Shown here: positions 10,021 to 20,568 of the stretch, in pieces
Layout of the letters: every line of letters begins with the position of its first letter
Position numbering within the stretch: the stretch's first letter is position 1
DNA from: Prorocentrum cordatum
Taxonomy: Eukaryota; Sar; Dinophyceae; Prorocentrales; Prorocentraceae
Reading direction: 5' to 3'
Assembly (NCBI GenBank): GCA_963575745.1
Contig: CAUYUJ010006302.1
Location: 68,636 to 111,135, forward strand
DNA length: 42,500 nt
The notes under the pieces: generated by a model
The model's database searches: none
The model's input: only the letters and a program-made list of their open reading frames with translations
Told to the model about the DNA's origin: nothing
Made by a program: the position numbers and the translations under genes

Positions 10021-10494
10021 ATCACGCTAGATTCTCACCATGTCACCTAGCCGGCCGATGGCCATCGGATCCCGGGTCTCTCCCATCCTACCAAATCCCG
10101 CGCAGAATGCTCCTCAGTGGCGCTCCCCTCCTTGGGAACCTCGCATGTGTCTTGCGGGCCCGTCGGGAGCGGGGCCGCGCGCAAGGAACACAATCGGCAT
10201 ACAGCTCTCGCCCAGATACCAGGAAAACGTGTGCTGAGAGTTTCGCTCCCGACTGGGCTCGGTGCACTTCCCTGTGCCCACGCAGCCCAGCAGTGAGGTC
10301 ACGGGGCAGGCACACGATACATGTGGCACCTCGACGCAGATTGGCCACGAAACTCTGACTCTCCTCGCGGGAGAGCTTACACTAGAGCAACACTGCAGAC
10401 TCACGAGAATACAAGTGCCGGATCTGACCCGCTGATGCTGTGCAGCCCTGAGCGGAAGCGCCGGCACGACTCGGGCCTGCACCTGCGTCCGATC

Positions 10495-10632
10495 AGGGCG
10501 GTCATGAGAAGGCAGAGGAGGAGAGCGAGAGCGGAGGAACCAAAACCACGGCATGCACATCAAGATTCGGAGGTCCGCGCGGATTTCTTGGATCTGGGCT
10601 TGGACCCCCCTGGCGGAGCCTCTGGCGCCCCC
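10495..10632 (+). mobile_element. Half copy of a GCGCGGATTTCTTGGATC foldback element
   Basis: Carries the left-arm sequence TCCGCGCGGATTTCTTGGAT shared with the elements at 13085 and 36487, followed by TGGCGGAGCCTCTGGCGCC. The expected right arm is missing, so this is a truncated member of that family. Confidence 0.65.
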
Positions 10633-10814
10633 CAAAAGACGTCATAGACGCTTGATGGAATAAAACTCCATGCATGTAAAAGAAAGGAGAGACACTAAGG
10701 GTGAGTAAACATGAAATCCCCCCCGCTCCGCCGTCCGTTCGGGCGCGGAGCCTTCTCGATCTCCTCGCTGGGAAGCTTCGCCTTCCGCGCCTCGTGGGAG
10801 CACACAGAGCCCTC

Positions 10815-11175
10815 CTCCCTCATCCCTTCCCACTCCTCCCTCCCTTCCTTCCTTCTCCTCCTTCCCTCCCTCCCTCCATCATCCCTCTTCCCTCCCTCCC
10901 TCATCCCTCCCTCCCTCCCTCCCTCCCTCCCTCCCTCCCTCATCGCTTCCCACTTCTACCGCCCTCCCTCCCTCATCCCTCTTCCCTTCCCTTCCCTCCC
11001 TCCCTTCCCACTCCTCTCTCCCTCCCTCCCTCCCTCCCTCATCCCTCTTCCCTCCCTCCCTTCCTCCTCCCCCCCTCCCTCATCCCTTCCCTCCCTCCCT
11101 CCCTCATCCCTTCCCTCCCTCCCTCCCCCCCCGCGGCTCCTTCCCTGCCCCTCCCCTCCCCTCCCCTCCCTGCCC
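10815..11175. repeat. (CCCT)n tract
   Basis: About 360 bp of CCCT-type pyrimidine repeat with occasional CATCC interruptions. Confidence 0.9.
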
Positions 11176-11219
11176 CCCTCCGGTGCCCAGACAAAGTTGC
11201 CCACACCGATGGAATGGGG

Positions 11220-11430
11220 GCAATCTTCGGCGGCGAGCCCTGGGGAGAAGTGAGAAGGGGCGGGCCTTCTGAGAAGGCTCGGAACTCCCCCAACTCCCCC
11301 GACCTTCTGACATGTTGTCTTAGCCTTCCCCGAAGACACAGAAAACATCTCGGAAAACGCGAGGGCTTCTGAGAAGTCCCGCCGCCTTCTGAGAAGGCCT
11401 GTTCTTCTTCACTTCCCTCGCCCGCTGCCG
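11220..11430. repeat. Dispersed repeat R1, copy 1
   Basis: Contains GAGGGCTTCTGAGAAGTCCC followed by GCCGCC, and CTTCCCCGAAGACACAGAAA. The same blocks in the same order recur at about 42000-42190. The minus strand of both copies can be read as a short peptide with CLRGR in common, but indels and stops argue against a gene. Confidence 0.7.
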
Positions 11431-12235
11431 AACTCTGCGCTGATACCACCCGCAACCCCATAGTACGTGTGGCTCGCACCCTCCCCCCCGGATCCCAGAG
11501 TGGAAGTGCCCACATGTTGTCCCTCCCGCGCTGCCTCACGCCCGACTCTGTGAGCTCTGGGTTGGTGGGGCGGGGGCTGCAGATCTTGAAACGATGCCCT
11601 TGGATGTCGCACAATCTTCGCGCGACGGCTGTGGACACTCTTAGTCCGCTGCACGCCACTCCGTGCTACATGTCCAGTGGGTGAAGCTTGTGGATAATAC
11701 CCATTACACCCGAGAAAAAAACCAATCAGTGGATGGCTTTCGCTGAGGAGATCGACCGGGAACCCGGGAGCCCGGGAGCCCGGGAACCCAGAACCCACCG
11801 AAATCGGCCCGGAACCAATAACTGGGAACCCGGGAACCCGAACCGGGAACCTTTCGCCAAATCTTTCAAGATCCGCTAGGACCCCTTCAGTGCAAGCACT
11901 GATTGGGGAATATTGTCGGAGAACTCGCCACTGTCGCATCCCCCGTTGTTCAAAACTCCGCCGAGCCCGTTTCCAAGCTGAACGAATTCAGACCAGGTGC
12001 GACACGGCATTCCGCGAAAGCGGATGTCAACTACTGTTGCTGGTGCGGAGCGCTTGACGAAAGAAGCGACGAAATGCTGACCGAGGGGGAGCGACGTAGA
12101 CCACGTAAAGATCGACCTTCGTCTTGAGGTCCCGCTCTCGCTGGAGCGGCAGCGCGTGCACGACCCACGGGAAAGCAACGGAGACACAGCCTGGGCAGGC
12201 AGGGGGTTGTCACATTCGGGAGGTGAGCGTTCTCT
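11431..12235. other. No recognisable gene; one GGGAACCC minisatellite
   Basis: At about 11755-11850 there is a short minisatellite of CCCGGGAACCCGGGAGC-like units. An unrecognised 74-codon frame (+, about 11905-12127) and a frame on the opposite strand both read as non-repetitive, but neither shows a known motif. Confidence 0.5.
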
Positions 12236-12370
12236 TTTTCGGCGCTTCGACACTGGGCGTAATTAAGGGGGGGCGGGGGGGCGGGGAAGGTGTCTAGCTC
12301 CAGACCTCCGCTCAATGCGACTGTTTGCAGCAGTGCGTCCTATGGGGGAGACTACACCTGCTTGAAACAG
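12236..12370. repeat. Dispersed repeat R2, copy 1
   Basis: Shares CGGCGCTTCGACACTGGGCG, a G-run, CCAGACCTCCGCT and TTGCAGCAGTGCGTCC with a second copy at about 14312-14420 in the same orientation. The next 400 bp (12371-12790) hold no supported gene. Confidence 0.7.
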
Positions 12371-12794
12371 GCGCCCAAAACAGCCAAGATCTACTCCATG
12401 AGGGGGGGGAACCGTAGATGGACAAAAAAGTTGAACCCTTGGCTCCGCTCCCGCCGTCCCGCCCTCTATTCAAAGTTGACCCTGGGCATTCGGGAGCACA
12501 GGCTCGACTGCGCGGAGTGGGCGAATGTCCAACCCTCTCTCTGGGCCTCTGGGCGTACAAACAAAACGCAAAATACGGATGCGCGGAGAAGATACAAGGA
12601 CCTTAGGAGGCCATGTTGGCGTTTTTCGGACGGGGCTGGCCAGCGAGAGTTACCAAGGATGGACCGACGGGGCAAGGATGCAACGGTAGCCTTGGAAAGT
12701 TTCTCATCCTTACTATGCGCTTTGACTGCAGGTAGTTAAAGATCGATCCCTCTTCAAACCATCTCCTTCCCTTTCTGGGAGGAGCCTACCCCCC

Positions 12795-12838
12795 CCCTCC
12801 TCCTCCTCCTCCTCCTCCTCCTCCTCCTCCTCCTCCTC

Positions 12839-12880
<42 letters not shown>

Positions 12881-12955
12881 CTCGTCCTCCTCCTCCTCCT
12901 CCTCCTCCTCCTCCTCCTCCTCCTCCTCCTCCTCCTCCTCCTCCTCCTCCTCCCC
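12795..12955. repeat. (CCT)n with (GTCCTC)n core
   Basis: A CCT repeat interrupted by about six GTCCTC units at 12840-12885. Confidence 0.95.
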
Positions 12956-13084
12956 CACGCCAAAAGACTCCCCCCCTCCTGCGCGCGGACATCGTGCCCT
13001 CTGGAAGGGGTTTTTGGGGGGCGTCTTGGCGGCCCCTGGAGGCCTCATGCGGCTGACCGTGGTCCTCCCGGGGGCATGCCCGCG

Positions 13085-13295
13085 TCATCAGAAGCAGCAA
13101 AAACGCCATGAGCATAAAATGTTGGCGCCCCGCGCGGATTTCATGGATCCGCGCTGGGTCCCCCCCAGCGGCGCCTCCGGCGCCGCCCCTGGTGGCGCGC
13201 TCCGCGCGCCAGGGAGGGGGGCCCCGCGCAGATCCAAGAGATCCGCGCGGAGCGCCAAAAGTTTATGCTTATGGCGTTTTTTCTTCTTCGCGTCA
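13085..13295. mobile_element. Foldback element 2, GCGCGGATTTC(T/A)TGGATC family
   Basis: The left arm includes AAAACGCCATGAGCATAAAA, then GGCGCCCCGCGCGG. The right arm has CCGCGCGGAGCGCC, then AAAAGTTTATGCTTATGGCG and a T-run. Total span is about 210 bp with a GC-rich middle. The arms are also recognisable in the element at 36487 and the half copy at 10495, so it is a dispersed family. No coding capacity of its own is visible. Confidence 0.75.
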
Positions 13296-13329
13296 TGTGC
13301 ACGCGGTCCCGTTGGCATGTTCGAGGCTT

Positions 13330-13480
13330 GGACGAGCTCGTGGCCCTCTCGGGCCCTTCTGAGGGACCTTCCTTGGGCTCTTCGGGGCCGCCTCGGGAGA
13401 CCCTCCGAGGCCCGTTTTGGCGTTCGGCGCTTTCTTCGGGCCCTCTGGCGGCCATGTGGAGGCCTCAGGAGCCCTTCGGG
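13330..13480. repeat. GGCCC/CTTCTGAGGG minisatellite-like DNA
   Basis: Loose tandem units around GGGCCCTTC and CCTTGGGCTCTTCGGGGCC. A similar unit in reverse orientation appears at about 15880-15990. Confidence 0.5.
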
Positions 13481-13503
13481 AGCGAACCGGCGAGAAGGTC
13501 AGG

Positions 13504-13645
13504 TCGGGCAAATCCTCTTAAGGCGGATTTGGTAAAAACAAGACATAATCAAAACGTAACCCAAACGAATCACAACGTCACGAAAATTCGTGACTGGACT
13601 ATTCCCTAATCAGAGCTTGCCTCTGTAGGGGTCCTAGCGGATTCA
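13504..13645. mobile_element. MITE-like element, degenerate copy
   Basis: Starts AGGTCGGGCAAATCCTC and contains CACGAAAATTCGTGACTGGA, matching the left end and middle of the complete element at 33843-33996. The right end (CCTCTGTAGGGG) is decayed. Confidence 0.5.
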
Positions 13646-13679
13646 TATGGTTAGGTTAGGTTTGCCGCCGATTTTTGCT

Positions 13680-13772
13680 GCACGCCCGGGTGCCCGGGTG
13701 CCCGGGGGTGCCCAGGTGCCCGGGTGCTTGGCTGCCCGGGCGTGCCCGGGGGTGCCCGGGTGCTCGGGGGTG
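13680..13772. repeat. GGTGCCCGG minisatellite
   Basis: About nine units of GGTGCCCGGG with small variants, directly followed by the CCCTATAG array. Confidence 0.9.
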
Positions 13773-14010
13773 CCCTATAGCCCTATAGCCCTATAGCCCA
13801 ATAGCCCTACAGCCCTATAGCCCTACAGCTCTATAGCTCTATAGCCCTGTAGCCCTATAGCTCAATAGCTCTATAGCCCTATAGCCGTATAGCCCTATAG
13901 CTCCATAGCCCTATACCCCTATACCCTATAGCCCTATAGCCCTATAGTCCTGTAGCTCTATTACCCTATAGCCCAATAGCCCTATAGCCCATATAGCCCT
14001 ACAGCCCTAA
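13773..14010. repeat. (CCCTATAG)n array
   Basis: About 27 units of AGCCCTAT with single-base variants (CTCTATAG, CCCTACAG). It resembles a telomere repeat only superficially. Confidence 0.95.
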
Positions 14011-14054
14011 AAAGATTATGATTGGGTTTTTTCTCCGGTATCATTTGTTTTACT

Positions 14055-14100
14055 ATTCTTGAATATCCCTCCTGTCGAGGGACATGCCCGATTTCACGCA
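14055..14100. mobile_element. Right end of a MITE-like element
   Basis: TTCTTGAATATCCCTCCTGT followed by a GGGACATGCCCGA end closely matches the right terminus of the element at 33843-33996. The left part is replaced by the CCCTATAG array. Confidence 0.65.
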
Positions 14101-14311
14101 ACTTTTGCGCGAGTGACCCGATGAGCAATTCCGCCGTGCCCTCCAGGGGCCTCTGCACACAACGCGAAAGACCGATCCGCCACCGCCACTTCGGACCAGC
14201 CGTCTGTATGAAGCAACCCTGACGGCTGCCAGCCGCTTGTACAAAGCACACGATCGCTCCGGACACAGGCTGGTAAGGATCTTGGCTTCACACGATTGGT
14301 GACCGTTTTTA

Positions 14312-14420
14312 TTCGGCGTTTCGACATTAGGCGTAGGGGGGGGGCTCCGGACCTCTGCTTAGTGCGGCTGCTTGCAGCAGTGCGTCCATTATGGGAGAGG
14401 CTCCACCTGCTACTCCATAA
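14312..14420. repeat. Dispersed repeat R2, copy 2
   Basis: Second copy of the sequence at 12236-12370 (CGGCGTTTCGACATTAGGCG, then a G-run and TTGCAGCAGTGCGTCC). Confidence 0.7.
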
Positions 14421-14658
14421 GGGGGAGGGGGGGGTGCGAGGGCCCGCGCCGATCGGCAAAACAACGAATAAAAAACGACCACCTGTGGAACTCCCACTGC
14501 CTGTGCACGGATCTTCTCGGCCTCTCGGGGGCCGTCCGGGGCGGCGTAGGGGGCCTCCTTGGGCCGACCTGGAGGCTGCCCTCGGCGTGTCTGGCCACAG
14601 ATTGTCTCGTCTCGCCTTGTCCTGACTCGTCTTATCTAGTCTCGTATGCCGAACTCCC

Positions 14659-14860
14659 CCTCCAGGATCCAACAAAATCTCTCCTGGATTGTTTTTTTGA
14701 ACGAACGCTTTCTCCAGGATTCAAACAGAACCCCTTCCTGGAGGGCTTTTTGGGAACGAACCCTTCCTCCAGGATCCAAAACAAAAACCCTCCTGGAGGG
14801 TTTTTTGAACGAACCCTTCCTCCAGGACACAAGCCCTTCCTAGAGAGTTGTTTTGGAACA
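14659..14860 (+). repeat. Tandem hairpin array, about 54-bp unit
   Basis: Four units, each with CTCCAGGA, then about 12-16 A/C-rich bases, then TCCTGGAG, then a T-run and GAACGAACCCTT. Unit starts are near 14659, 14712, 14767 and 14820. Each can fold into a hairpin followed by Ts. The fourth unit is decayed. Confidence 0.85.
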
Positions 14861-14863
14861 AAG

Positions 14864-15013
14864 AGACCTCATGCGGGCCCTGCCCCACCACCCCACGACT
14901 TTTGAAGGGGGAGGCGGGGCTCACTCTTCGCTGGGGAGGTCCCGAACGGAGCGAACCCCACCTCCCCCCCCTCCGAAATTGTGGGGTGTTGGGGCAGGGC
15001 CCGCATGTGGCCT
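14864..15013. mobile_element. Foldback element 3
   Basis: The arms begin CATGCGGGCCCTGCCCCA (14870) and end with its exact complement, TGGGGCAGGGCCCGCATG (to about 15007). About 53 bp per arm pair at high identity around a 30-bp centre. It lies between the hairpin array and a MITE-like element. Confidence 0.85.
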
Positions 15014-15023
15014 CCTAGGAACA

Positions 15024-15177
15024 GGTCGGGTACGTCCTCCCACAGGCGGAGTTTGAACAAATGGAAAATCCTGAAACATATTCAAACATGGGCAACAATA
15101 CTAAAAAAATCGTCCCCAGACTATTTTTTTGACTATTTTTGAATTTTCGTCCTGTAGATGGACACGCCAGACTTAAT
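15024..15177. mobile_element. MITE-like element, copy A
   Basis: Left end GGTCGGGTACGTCCTCCCAC, right end GTCCTGTAGATGGACACGCC then AGACTT. The ends are imperfect inverted repeats of each other and match copy B at 33843-33996. The interior is AT-rich with no frame. Confidence 0.7.
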
Positions 15178-16240
15178 CCTAGGACTGTCTGGCCGTCTTG
15201 AGCCGCATTGAGGGCGCCTGTCCGGGAAGGCGCGGGCATGCCCGTCTCGTGGCCTGCGGTCGACAAGAGGGATGCGCCCGCCTTGTCACGGCACGTCCGT
15301 GTCGTGCCGACTCCAGCGACTCCTCGTCCTCCTCGTCCTCGTCCTCGTCCTCCTCCCCCTCGGAGTTCGTTCCACCTGGAACGATCGGCCGTTCCCGAAA
15401 CGTCAGATCGTGCCACGTGGACCGCTGGACCGCCGCCTGCGTTCCACGTGGAAGGCCAGCGGCGGGGTCGCCGCCAGTCGACACGACGTGAACCTGCCGG
15501 AGGTGCATTCCTCCCCTCGGTCTGGACGGCCCATCCCCCGCGAGGCATCGGAGAGTCTTGCTTGGGCTCAAAATGATTCCAAGATGGCCCTGGATATGGG
15601 CGACTTCGGAAACCCTGAACCCAAAAACGTTTTCGTCTCTTGGGGACGCATGTTTTACTTCCGCTGCCTTCCGCAGGCCTTCCGCCGGCGGAGGGGGCCT
15701 CGTTTTACTTCCGCCGACCTTCCGCCCGGCGGAAGAGATGACAACTCATTCTAGCCTTGAAGGCGAGGCCCTTTTTGGAACGCTCCATCTGTTTCGCGCT
15801 CCAGAGGGGCAGCGCCAATCTAGAAGCCCCCCTTCTTTGATCAATGTCATCCTAGCTGGCCACGAGAGGGCCCCCCCGTCTTCAAAAGGGCCCCAATGCG
15901 AGACCCAAGAGGGCCCCAAGAGAGCCTCCAAGGAATCCCAAAATGGCCCCCAGAGTGCCCCAACATGGCTCAACCAACAAAACTTCCAAGAGGCTCCCCG
16001 ATCGAAAGATCGGCAAAGGGTTTATGGTTGACTCCTGCGTCTGCTCAGGCTGCTCCCGAGCTTCGGTTTGACGGCTGCTCCCCCTTTGTTCAGCTGCATG
16101 CGCCCACACTTTCTTGATTAAGGCAACTCGCCTGGGTATCGTTTCTGAATGGGCCGGTGGAGGTACGCGAAGCGTCAACAATAAAGATAGGATAATGGGC
16201 CAAACCGAACCATTGAGCGCTCAATTTCAGCATCGCGATG
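15178..16240. other. Non-repetitive GC-rich DNA, no supported gene
   Basis: Contains a short CGTCCT run (15325-15358) and a loose GGCCCCAAGAG minisatellite (15880-15990). Several frames of 90-160 codons overlap on both strands, but none shows a domain or a consistent direction. Confidence 0.4.
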
Positions 16241-16299
16241 CAGATAACGCCGCACCAGGAAGGAGCGAAGAGGTGTGAAACAGTTCGGGTAGCACCGGG

Positions 16300-16480
16300 G
16301 CGAGAAGGAAAGGCAAAGGGAGGAGAAGGAGAAGAGGCTGCTGGAGACGGATGGGGAAGAAAGAATGAGAGAGATGGAAGTACGGATAGAGAGAGGAGAG
16401 AGAGAGAGAGAGAGGAGGAGAGAGAGAGAGGAGAGAGAGGAGAGAGTCAGAGTGAGGGAGTGAGAGAGTGAGCGAATGTG
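16300..16480. repeat. (GA)n / GAGG polypurine tract
   Basis: Purine-rich run with GAGAGAGA at 16385-16450. Confidence 0.85.
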
Positions 16481-16516
16481 TGGGTGAGGAAGGACGGGGT
16501 GGGGGGAGGAGGCGCT

Positions 16517-16600
16517 CAGGGGGCCGATCGCCTCGCTGATCCAGGCCCTGACCTGGGTCTCGTCGCCGTTCGCCAGCGCGTCGCCGAGCTGCACGAGCTT
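16517..16600 (-). other. Coding-like motif fragment (LxxALxxGDExxVRxxIxEA)
   Basis: The minus strand reads LGDALANGDETQVRAWISEA, close to the segments at 30058-30135 and 39258-39335. It lies beside a (GGA)n tract on the same strand, as the 39.3-kb copy does. No family name is claimed. Confidence 0.35.
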
Positions 16601-16654
16601 CCTGCGCGGCGGAGCCGCCAGAAACCCACGCGCGCCCTGGGCGCAGGAATCCCC

Positions 16655-16770
16655 CTTCTCCTCCTCCCCCTCCTCCCCGTCCTCGTCCTCGTCCTCCCCT
16701 TCCTTCTCCTCCTCCTCCTCCTCCTCCTCCTCCTCCTCCTCCTCCTCCTCCTCCCCCTGCTCCTCCTCCG
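16655..16770. repeat. (CCT)n tract
   Basis: CCT repeat with two GTCCTC units at its start. Confidence 0.9.
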
Positions 16771-16859
16771 CTCCTTTTCCTTATAAACAACTCCTCCCTG
16801 TCGCACCCAGAGGCGTGTCGACAGGGCGGGCCAGGCGTTTAGTCTGAGACCTTATGACC

Positions 16860-17300
16860 CTAAAGCTCAAAATCTGGCAATAACTTCACATATGGAGGGC
16901 GGGTGTTTTTCAAAATGTGGTTCTCGCCATAGTGCCGTACACACTTGTCTTAAACATTTGCACCAGTTCAGGGATTGAGGGCGGGTGGCGTTCAAAATGT
17001 GGCTCTCGCCTTAGCGGCACAATGTTTTAAACATTGGCAAATCTTTAACGGATTGAGGCCAAGTCGTTTCCAAAATGTGGCTCTCGCCGAGGCGCCGCAC
17101 ACATCCGTTTTGCAAGAGTTTCACGGATTGCGGGTGGGTGGTTCTCAAAATGTGGCTCTCGCTGAAGCGCTGCGCACACTCGTTTCAAAACACTGCAAGA
17201 GTTTCACGCGTTGAGGGCGGTTCCTTTTCAAAATGTGGCTCTCGCCTCAGCGCCGCTCACACTCGTCTCAAGAATTTGCAAGAGTGTCACGGGTTCTCGT
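16860..17300 (+). repeat. Satellite-like array, about 76-83 bp unit
   Basis: Five units with the anchor CAAAATGTGGCTCTCGCC at about 16911, 16993, 17071, 17146 and 17229. Each is followed by a CGCCGCACAC segment and then GCAAGAGTTTCACGGATTGA. The units differ at many positions. No frame persists through them. Confidence 0.85.
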
Positions 17301-18110
17301 GGTTAACATTCCACAAATGGTGTTCTAGATTGCCAGGCGCAACAATGACGTTAATTCGCAGTGTTGAAGTCCCGTGAATGCTGTTTTGGAACGGTTCAGG
17401 ATCATTAAGACGCAACAATCAGGCTGACTCGTGTTGTGAAAGTCCTGAGAACGGTGTTCTGGCACGCATCAAGATTTTCACACGGTTGTCCCCCCAACGG
17501 CGCACTTCCCTCAGCGGGAATGAGCCCTTGTAGGGGCCCATGAAGAGGGAGCTTCGAGTGTGATGAGTCTCGGGTTCGACTGGTCCTCCACCTCCTCCTC
17601 CTCCTCCTCCTACTACTCCTCCTCCTCCTCCTCATCATCATCATCATTACCCTCATCTGTCTCCTCCTCCCGATCATCCTCCTGCTCCTCTGACCCCGCA
17701 GGTCCCCTCTGACCCCCTGCCGGCTCTGGGCCAGCATGTGGCAGCGACGTCCGTCCCCGCTGCGGCCCTGGGTTAGGGGGCAGCTTCGTTGCGGTCTCGA
17801 GAGAGCGGCACCCCCCAGATGAGGCGGGGGGGAGAGGGCGGAGGGGAGAGGCGAAGGGAAAAGGAGAGGAGGGGGACGCGAGACTGGGGAGGGAAAGGGG
17901 GTGAGGAAAAAGGACACAAAAGGGGGGGGGCGGTGGGAGCCGGGAGGAAGCGCGGGGGAGTGGATAAGCGGGGCAGAGTGTTCGACAGAGGCCCCTGCCT
18001 CGGGCGAAAGCGGCGCGGCTTTCACCCATCGCGTCCTGTTCAGGACCATCATGTCCAGCGCGTCCTCGGAGTAGGCGGAGGAGGAATGCCAGCAGGAGGA
18101 TGACTTATCG
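17301..18110. other. Unique DNA with a CCT/CAT tract, no supported gene
   Basis: Includes (CCT)n/(CAT)n at 17588-17655 and purine-rich DNA at 17815-17950. The long minus-strand frame is Pro/Ser/Arg low complexity. Confidence 0.4.
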
Positions 18111-18570
18111 TGGCGAAAGACCCAACCATATGCAGTTGAGAGTGCCGCGTTGTGGGTAGCTTGCGGTGGAGCTCCACCTTGGGCCACGAAACGTGTGAGG
18201 GGGGTGCCGAATTCGGCGCGGAGGTGCCATGCGAACGCAGATACTGCGGCCTTCGGTGGGGCTCCTCATGGTGCCACGGAGCGTGTAAGGGGTGTCCCGA
18301 AACGGGTGCGGCAATGCAATGCGAACGCAGCTGCTAGGGCCTTCGGTGGAGCTCCCTAAGGGCCCCCGAAATATGTAAGAAATGTTCCGAAATGGGCGCG
18401 GTGGTGCCAAGCGAACGCAGCCACTGGGGCCGTCAATTGAGCTCCCTATGGGGCCACTAAACGTGTGAGGGGTGTGCCGACATGGGCGCGGTGGTGCCAT
18501 GCGGGCGCTGCCACTGGGGCCTTCGGTGGAGCCCCCTCTTAGGGGCCACGAGACAGATGACGGGTGAGCC
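18111..18570. repeat. Satellite family S, array A (about 90-bp unit)
   Basis: Starts with an entry sequence (18113-18158, including CAACCATATGCAGTTGAGAG) that also opens array B. Five units follow, with anchors GGGGCCACGAAACGTGTGAG near 18180, 18273, 18361, 18452 and 18541, and GGGGCCTTCGGTGGAGCTCC between them. Confidence 0.85.
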
Positions 18571-18629
18571 GAACAGTCATGTTGTCGGGCGGGCCCACGG
18601 AGAGCCAGGTATGCAAACATGTCATGTGT

Positions 18630-18790
18630 GTCTTTGGATATATATGTATATATACATTGTATACACATATAGTATACATATATAATGAACCTATATCTAT
18701 ATGATACATATACACATACGTATGTATACATACACGTATATGTAAACACACGTGTGTGTGCGTGTGTGTGTATATATATATATATATCGC
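18630..18790. repeat. TA/CATA/TG microsatellite
   Basis: AT-rich compound repeat (TATATGTATATATACAT, then CGTGTGTGTG and TATATA) followed by a C-run. Downstream, 18791-19195 is CT- then GGA-rich DNA. Confidence 0.9.
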
Positions 18791-19069
18791 CCCCCCCCCC
18801 CCCCGGGGCATCCCCGAACGACGGTCTGGGGAGGAGGGGGGAGGCATCCTCGTTGTCATTCTCTTCCTCCTGCTCCTCTTCCTCCTCCTGCTCCTTCTTC
18901 CTGCTCCTCTCCCTCCTCCTGCCCCCTCTCGTGATACTCCTCCTCATCCACTCCCCAGGGCAAGTTGGTAGATGTACGCATTCAAAGGATGACATAGTGA
19001 AAGGATAGAGACGAAGGGGGGGAGAGCGAGGAGGCAGAGGAGGAGAAAGGGAGGAAAGAGCATGAAGGA

Positions 19070-19190
19070 CAGATGATGCAGGAGGCTGGGGGGAAGGAGG
19101 AGGGGGAGGAGGGGAAGGAGTAGGAGGAGGAGGAGGGGGGGGAGGAGGGGGAGGAGGAGGCGGAGGAGGTGGACGACGACGACGCTGACT
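19070..19190. repeat. (GGA)n tract
   Basis: Polypurine GGA/GGGA repeat ending in GACGAC units. Confidence 0.85.
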
Positions 19191-19254
19191 TATGGTTTTG
19201 TTGCTTGATTTGAGAACCCCAAAGGGCCACGCGCCACGCGCGCAAACTGGAATC

Positions 19255-19370
19255 CATCGTGGCAGAATGCAACAGGAATCCTTCTGCGGTTGAGTGCCCA
19301 GGGATTCTTTGTGGCAGAATGAAAAGGGAATCTTTTTGTGGCCGGTGTTCTTTGTGGCGAAAGTTTTCGG
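19255..19370. repeat. TGTGGCAGAATGCAA minisatellite, left part
   Basis: Three to four units of the form TTTGTGGCAGAATGAAAAGG then GAATC. The same repeat resumes at 23446 on the far side of the LINE. Confidence 0.8.
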
Positions 19371-19403
19371 CTACCGAACTGGAGCTCGGCTATCAGGAAC
19401 AGG

Positions 19404-20315
19404 ATGCCTCCTTCCTCGGCGCAAACTGCGGTTCTGAAGGACGGGGCAACGCCGGTACAGTTTAAGGAGGAGAACCCGCACCGGCAGGGAAGCAAAGCAT
19501 ACGAGCGGTACGAACGGTACAAGGCGGCGTCGACGACGGGCGAGGCAGGCTTGCACGGTGCCAGATGTCAAGATTTGAGTGGGAATTGCGAGAAAGGTTT
19601 TCTCAAAGTTTTGGATCAGGCTGCCGATCGAGCATCTTCATCGAAAAGTGGCGCCGTCGAGGGGACCCCAGATCGGGAGGGCATGGCAAGATCGAAAGCT
19701 CCAGTTCGAGACCTCGCCCAGAAATTCTCGGACACCTTGAGGACGGATACCACCGAGAGAGTCGAGATGAGCCCGGCCACGATCGCAGCGCTTCGGGGCG
19801 TGATCAAGGAGGGGATCCGAGCCGGCAACGAGGAGATGGAGCGGGTGGTGGGGTCAAGGATGGAGGAGGCCATTGCCCCGTTAAAGAAGGAGCTGGAACA
19901 GGAACGTGAAAATCGCAAGAAACTCGAACATCGTATTGGTGTCCTGGAGGAAGTCATCAAAACGCGACGGGGCGAAGGATGGGGAGGAGGGGGGAATGAA
20001 CAGGTGGAGGCCGATGTCGATAAGTCGGTGGTCGTGGTCGGGGGATTCGGAGAGATGGATGCCGACACAGCTGAGAAGTATGTCGGAGATGTGTTCGACA
20101 ATGTTGAGGGGGTGGAGGAGGTGTACGTCACGAACCTGGAGACCGTTGTGGCTTTCGTCCGTTTCGTGTCGGTCACGACGGCCTTGAAGCTCTTACGCAA
20201 ACAGCGCAGGAACCAGAAGTTCAAGGATGCAGGCTTGTGGGCCTCAGAGAACAGGTCTGTGGAGGAGCGGCGGCGAGTAAAGATTCTGAGCAAATCAAAA
20301 AAAAACGCCACTTAG
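19404..20315 (+). pseudogene. LINE ORF1 protein, C-terminus frameshifted
   Basis: The likely ATG is at 19404; the open frame extends further upstream without a better start. The N-terminal part has SKAYERYERYKAA and GARCQDLSGNCEKGFL. A central helix-rich segment, about residues 130-200, includes a coiled coil (KELEQERENRKKLEHRIGVL). Then comes an RRM-like fold, about residues 210-285 (VVVVGGFGEMDAD, ETVVAFVRF). ORF1 proteins of this kind bind the element's RNA. The frame stops at 20313-20315, yet protein-like sequence (KLVHLADALDDASVKWAEGE) resumes in another frame and ends at a TAG at 20509-20511, so the true C-terminus has been lost by frameshift. Codon use is less GC-biased than in the surrounding repeats. 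Confidence 0.8.
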
Positions 20316-20568
20316 CACGAGGACTACGACGCGAAAGACGTCGTCTTGAACTACAAGACCTCCAAAGAAGCACGTGCGCAGTGGCCGGAAGTTGGTGCAT
20401 CTGGCCGATGCCCTGGACGACGCTTCCGTGAAGTGGGCCGAGGGGGAGCATTCGACAGGAGAGACTTTAAAGGGAGCTGTTGAGGAGGTCGTGGAGGAGA
20501 TGTGTCTCTAGGGACTCTGGCAAGGTAGGCATGGCCAAAGCAGCCACAGCCAGGACATAGAGCACGAC

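Noticed and set aside
13773-14010. Telomere repeat
   Set aside because: The unit is CCCTATAG, not CCCTAAA, and it is internal with many variants. Two TTAGG copies near 13650 are too few.
14659-14860. Bacterial rho-independent terminators
   Set aside because: Nothing else in the window is bacterial, and the units are tandem copies of one repeat.
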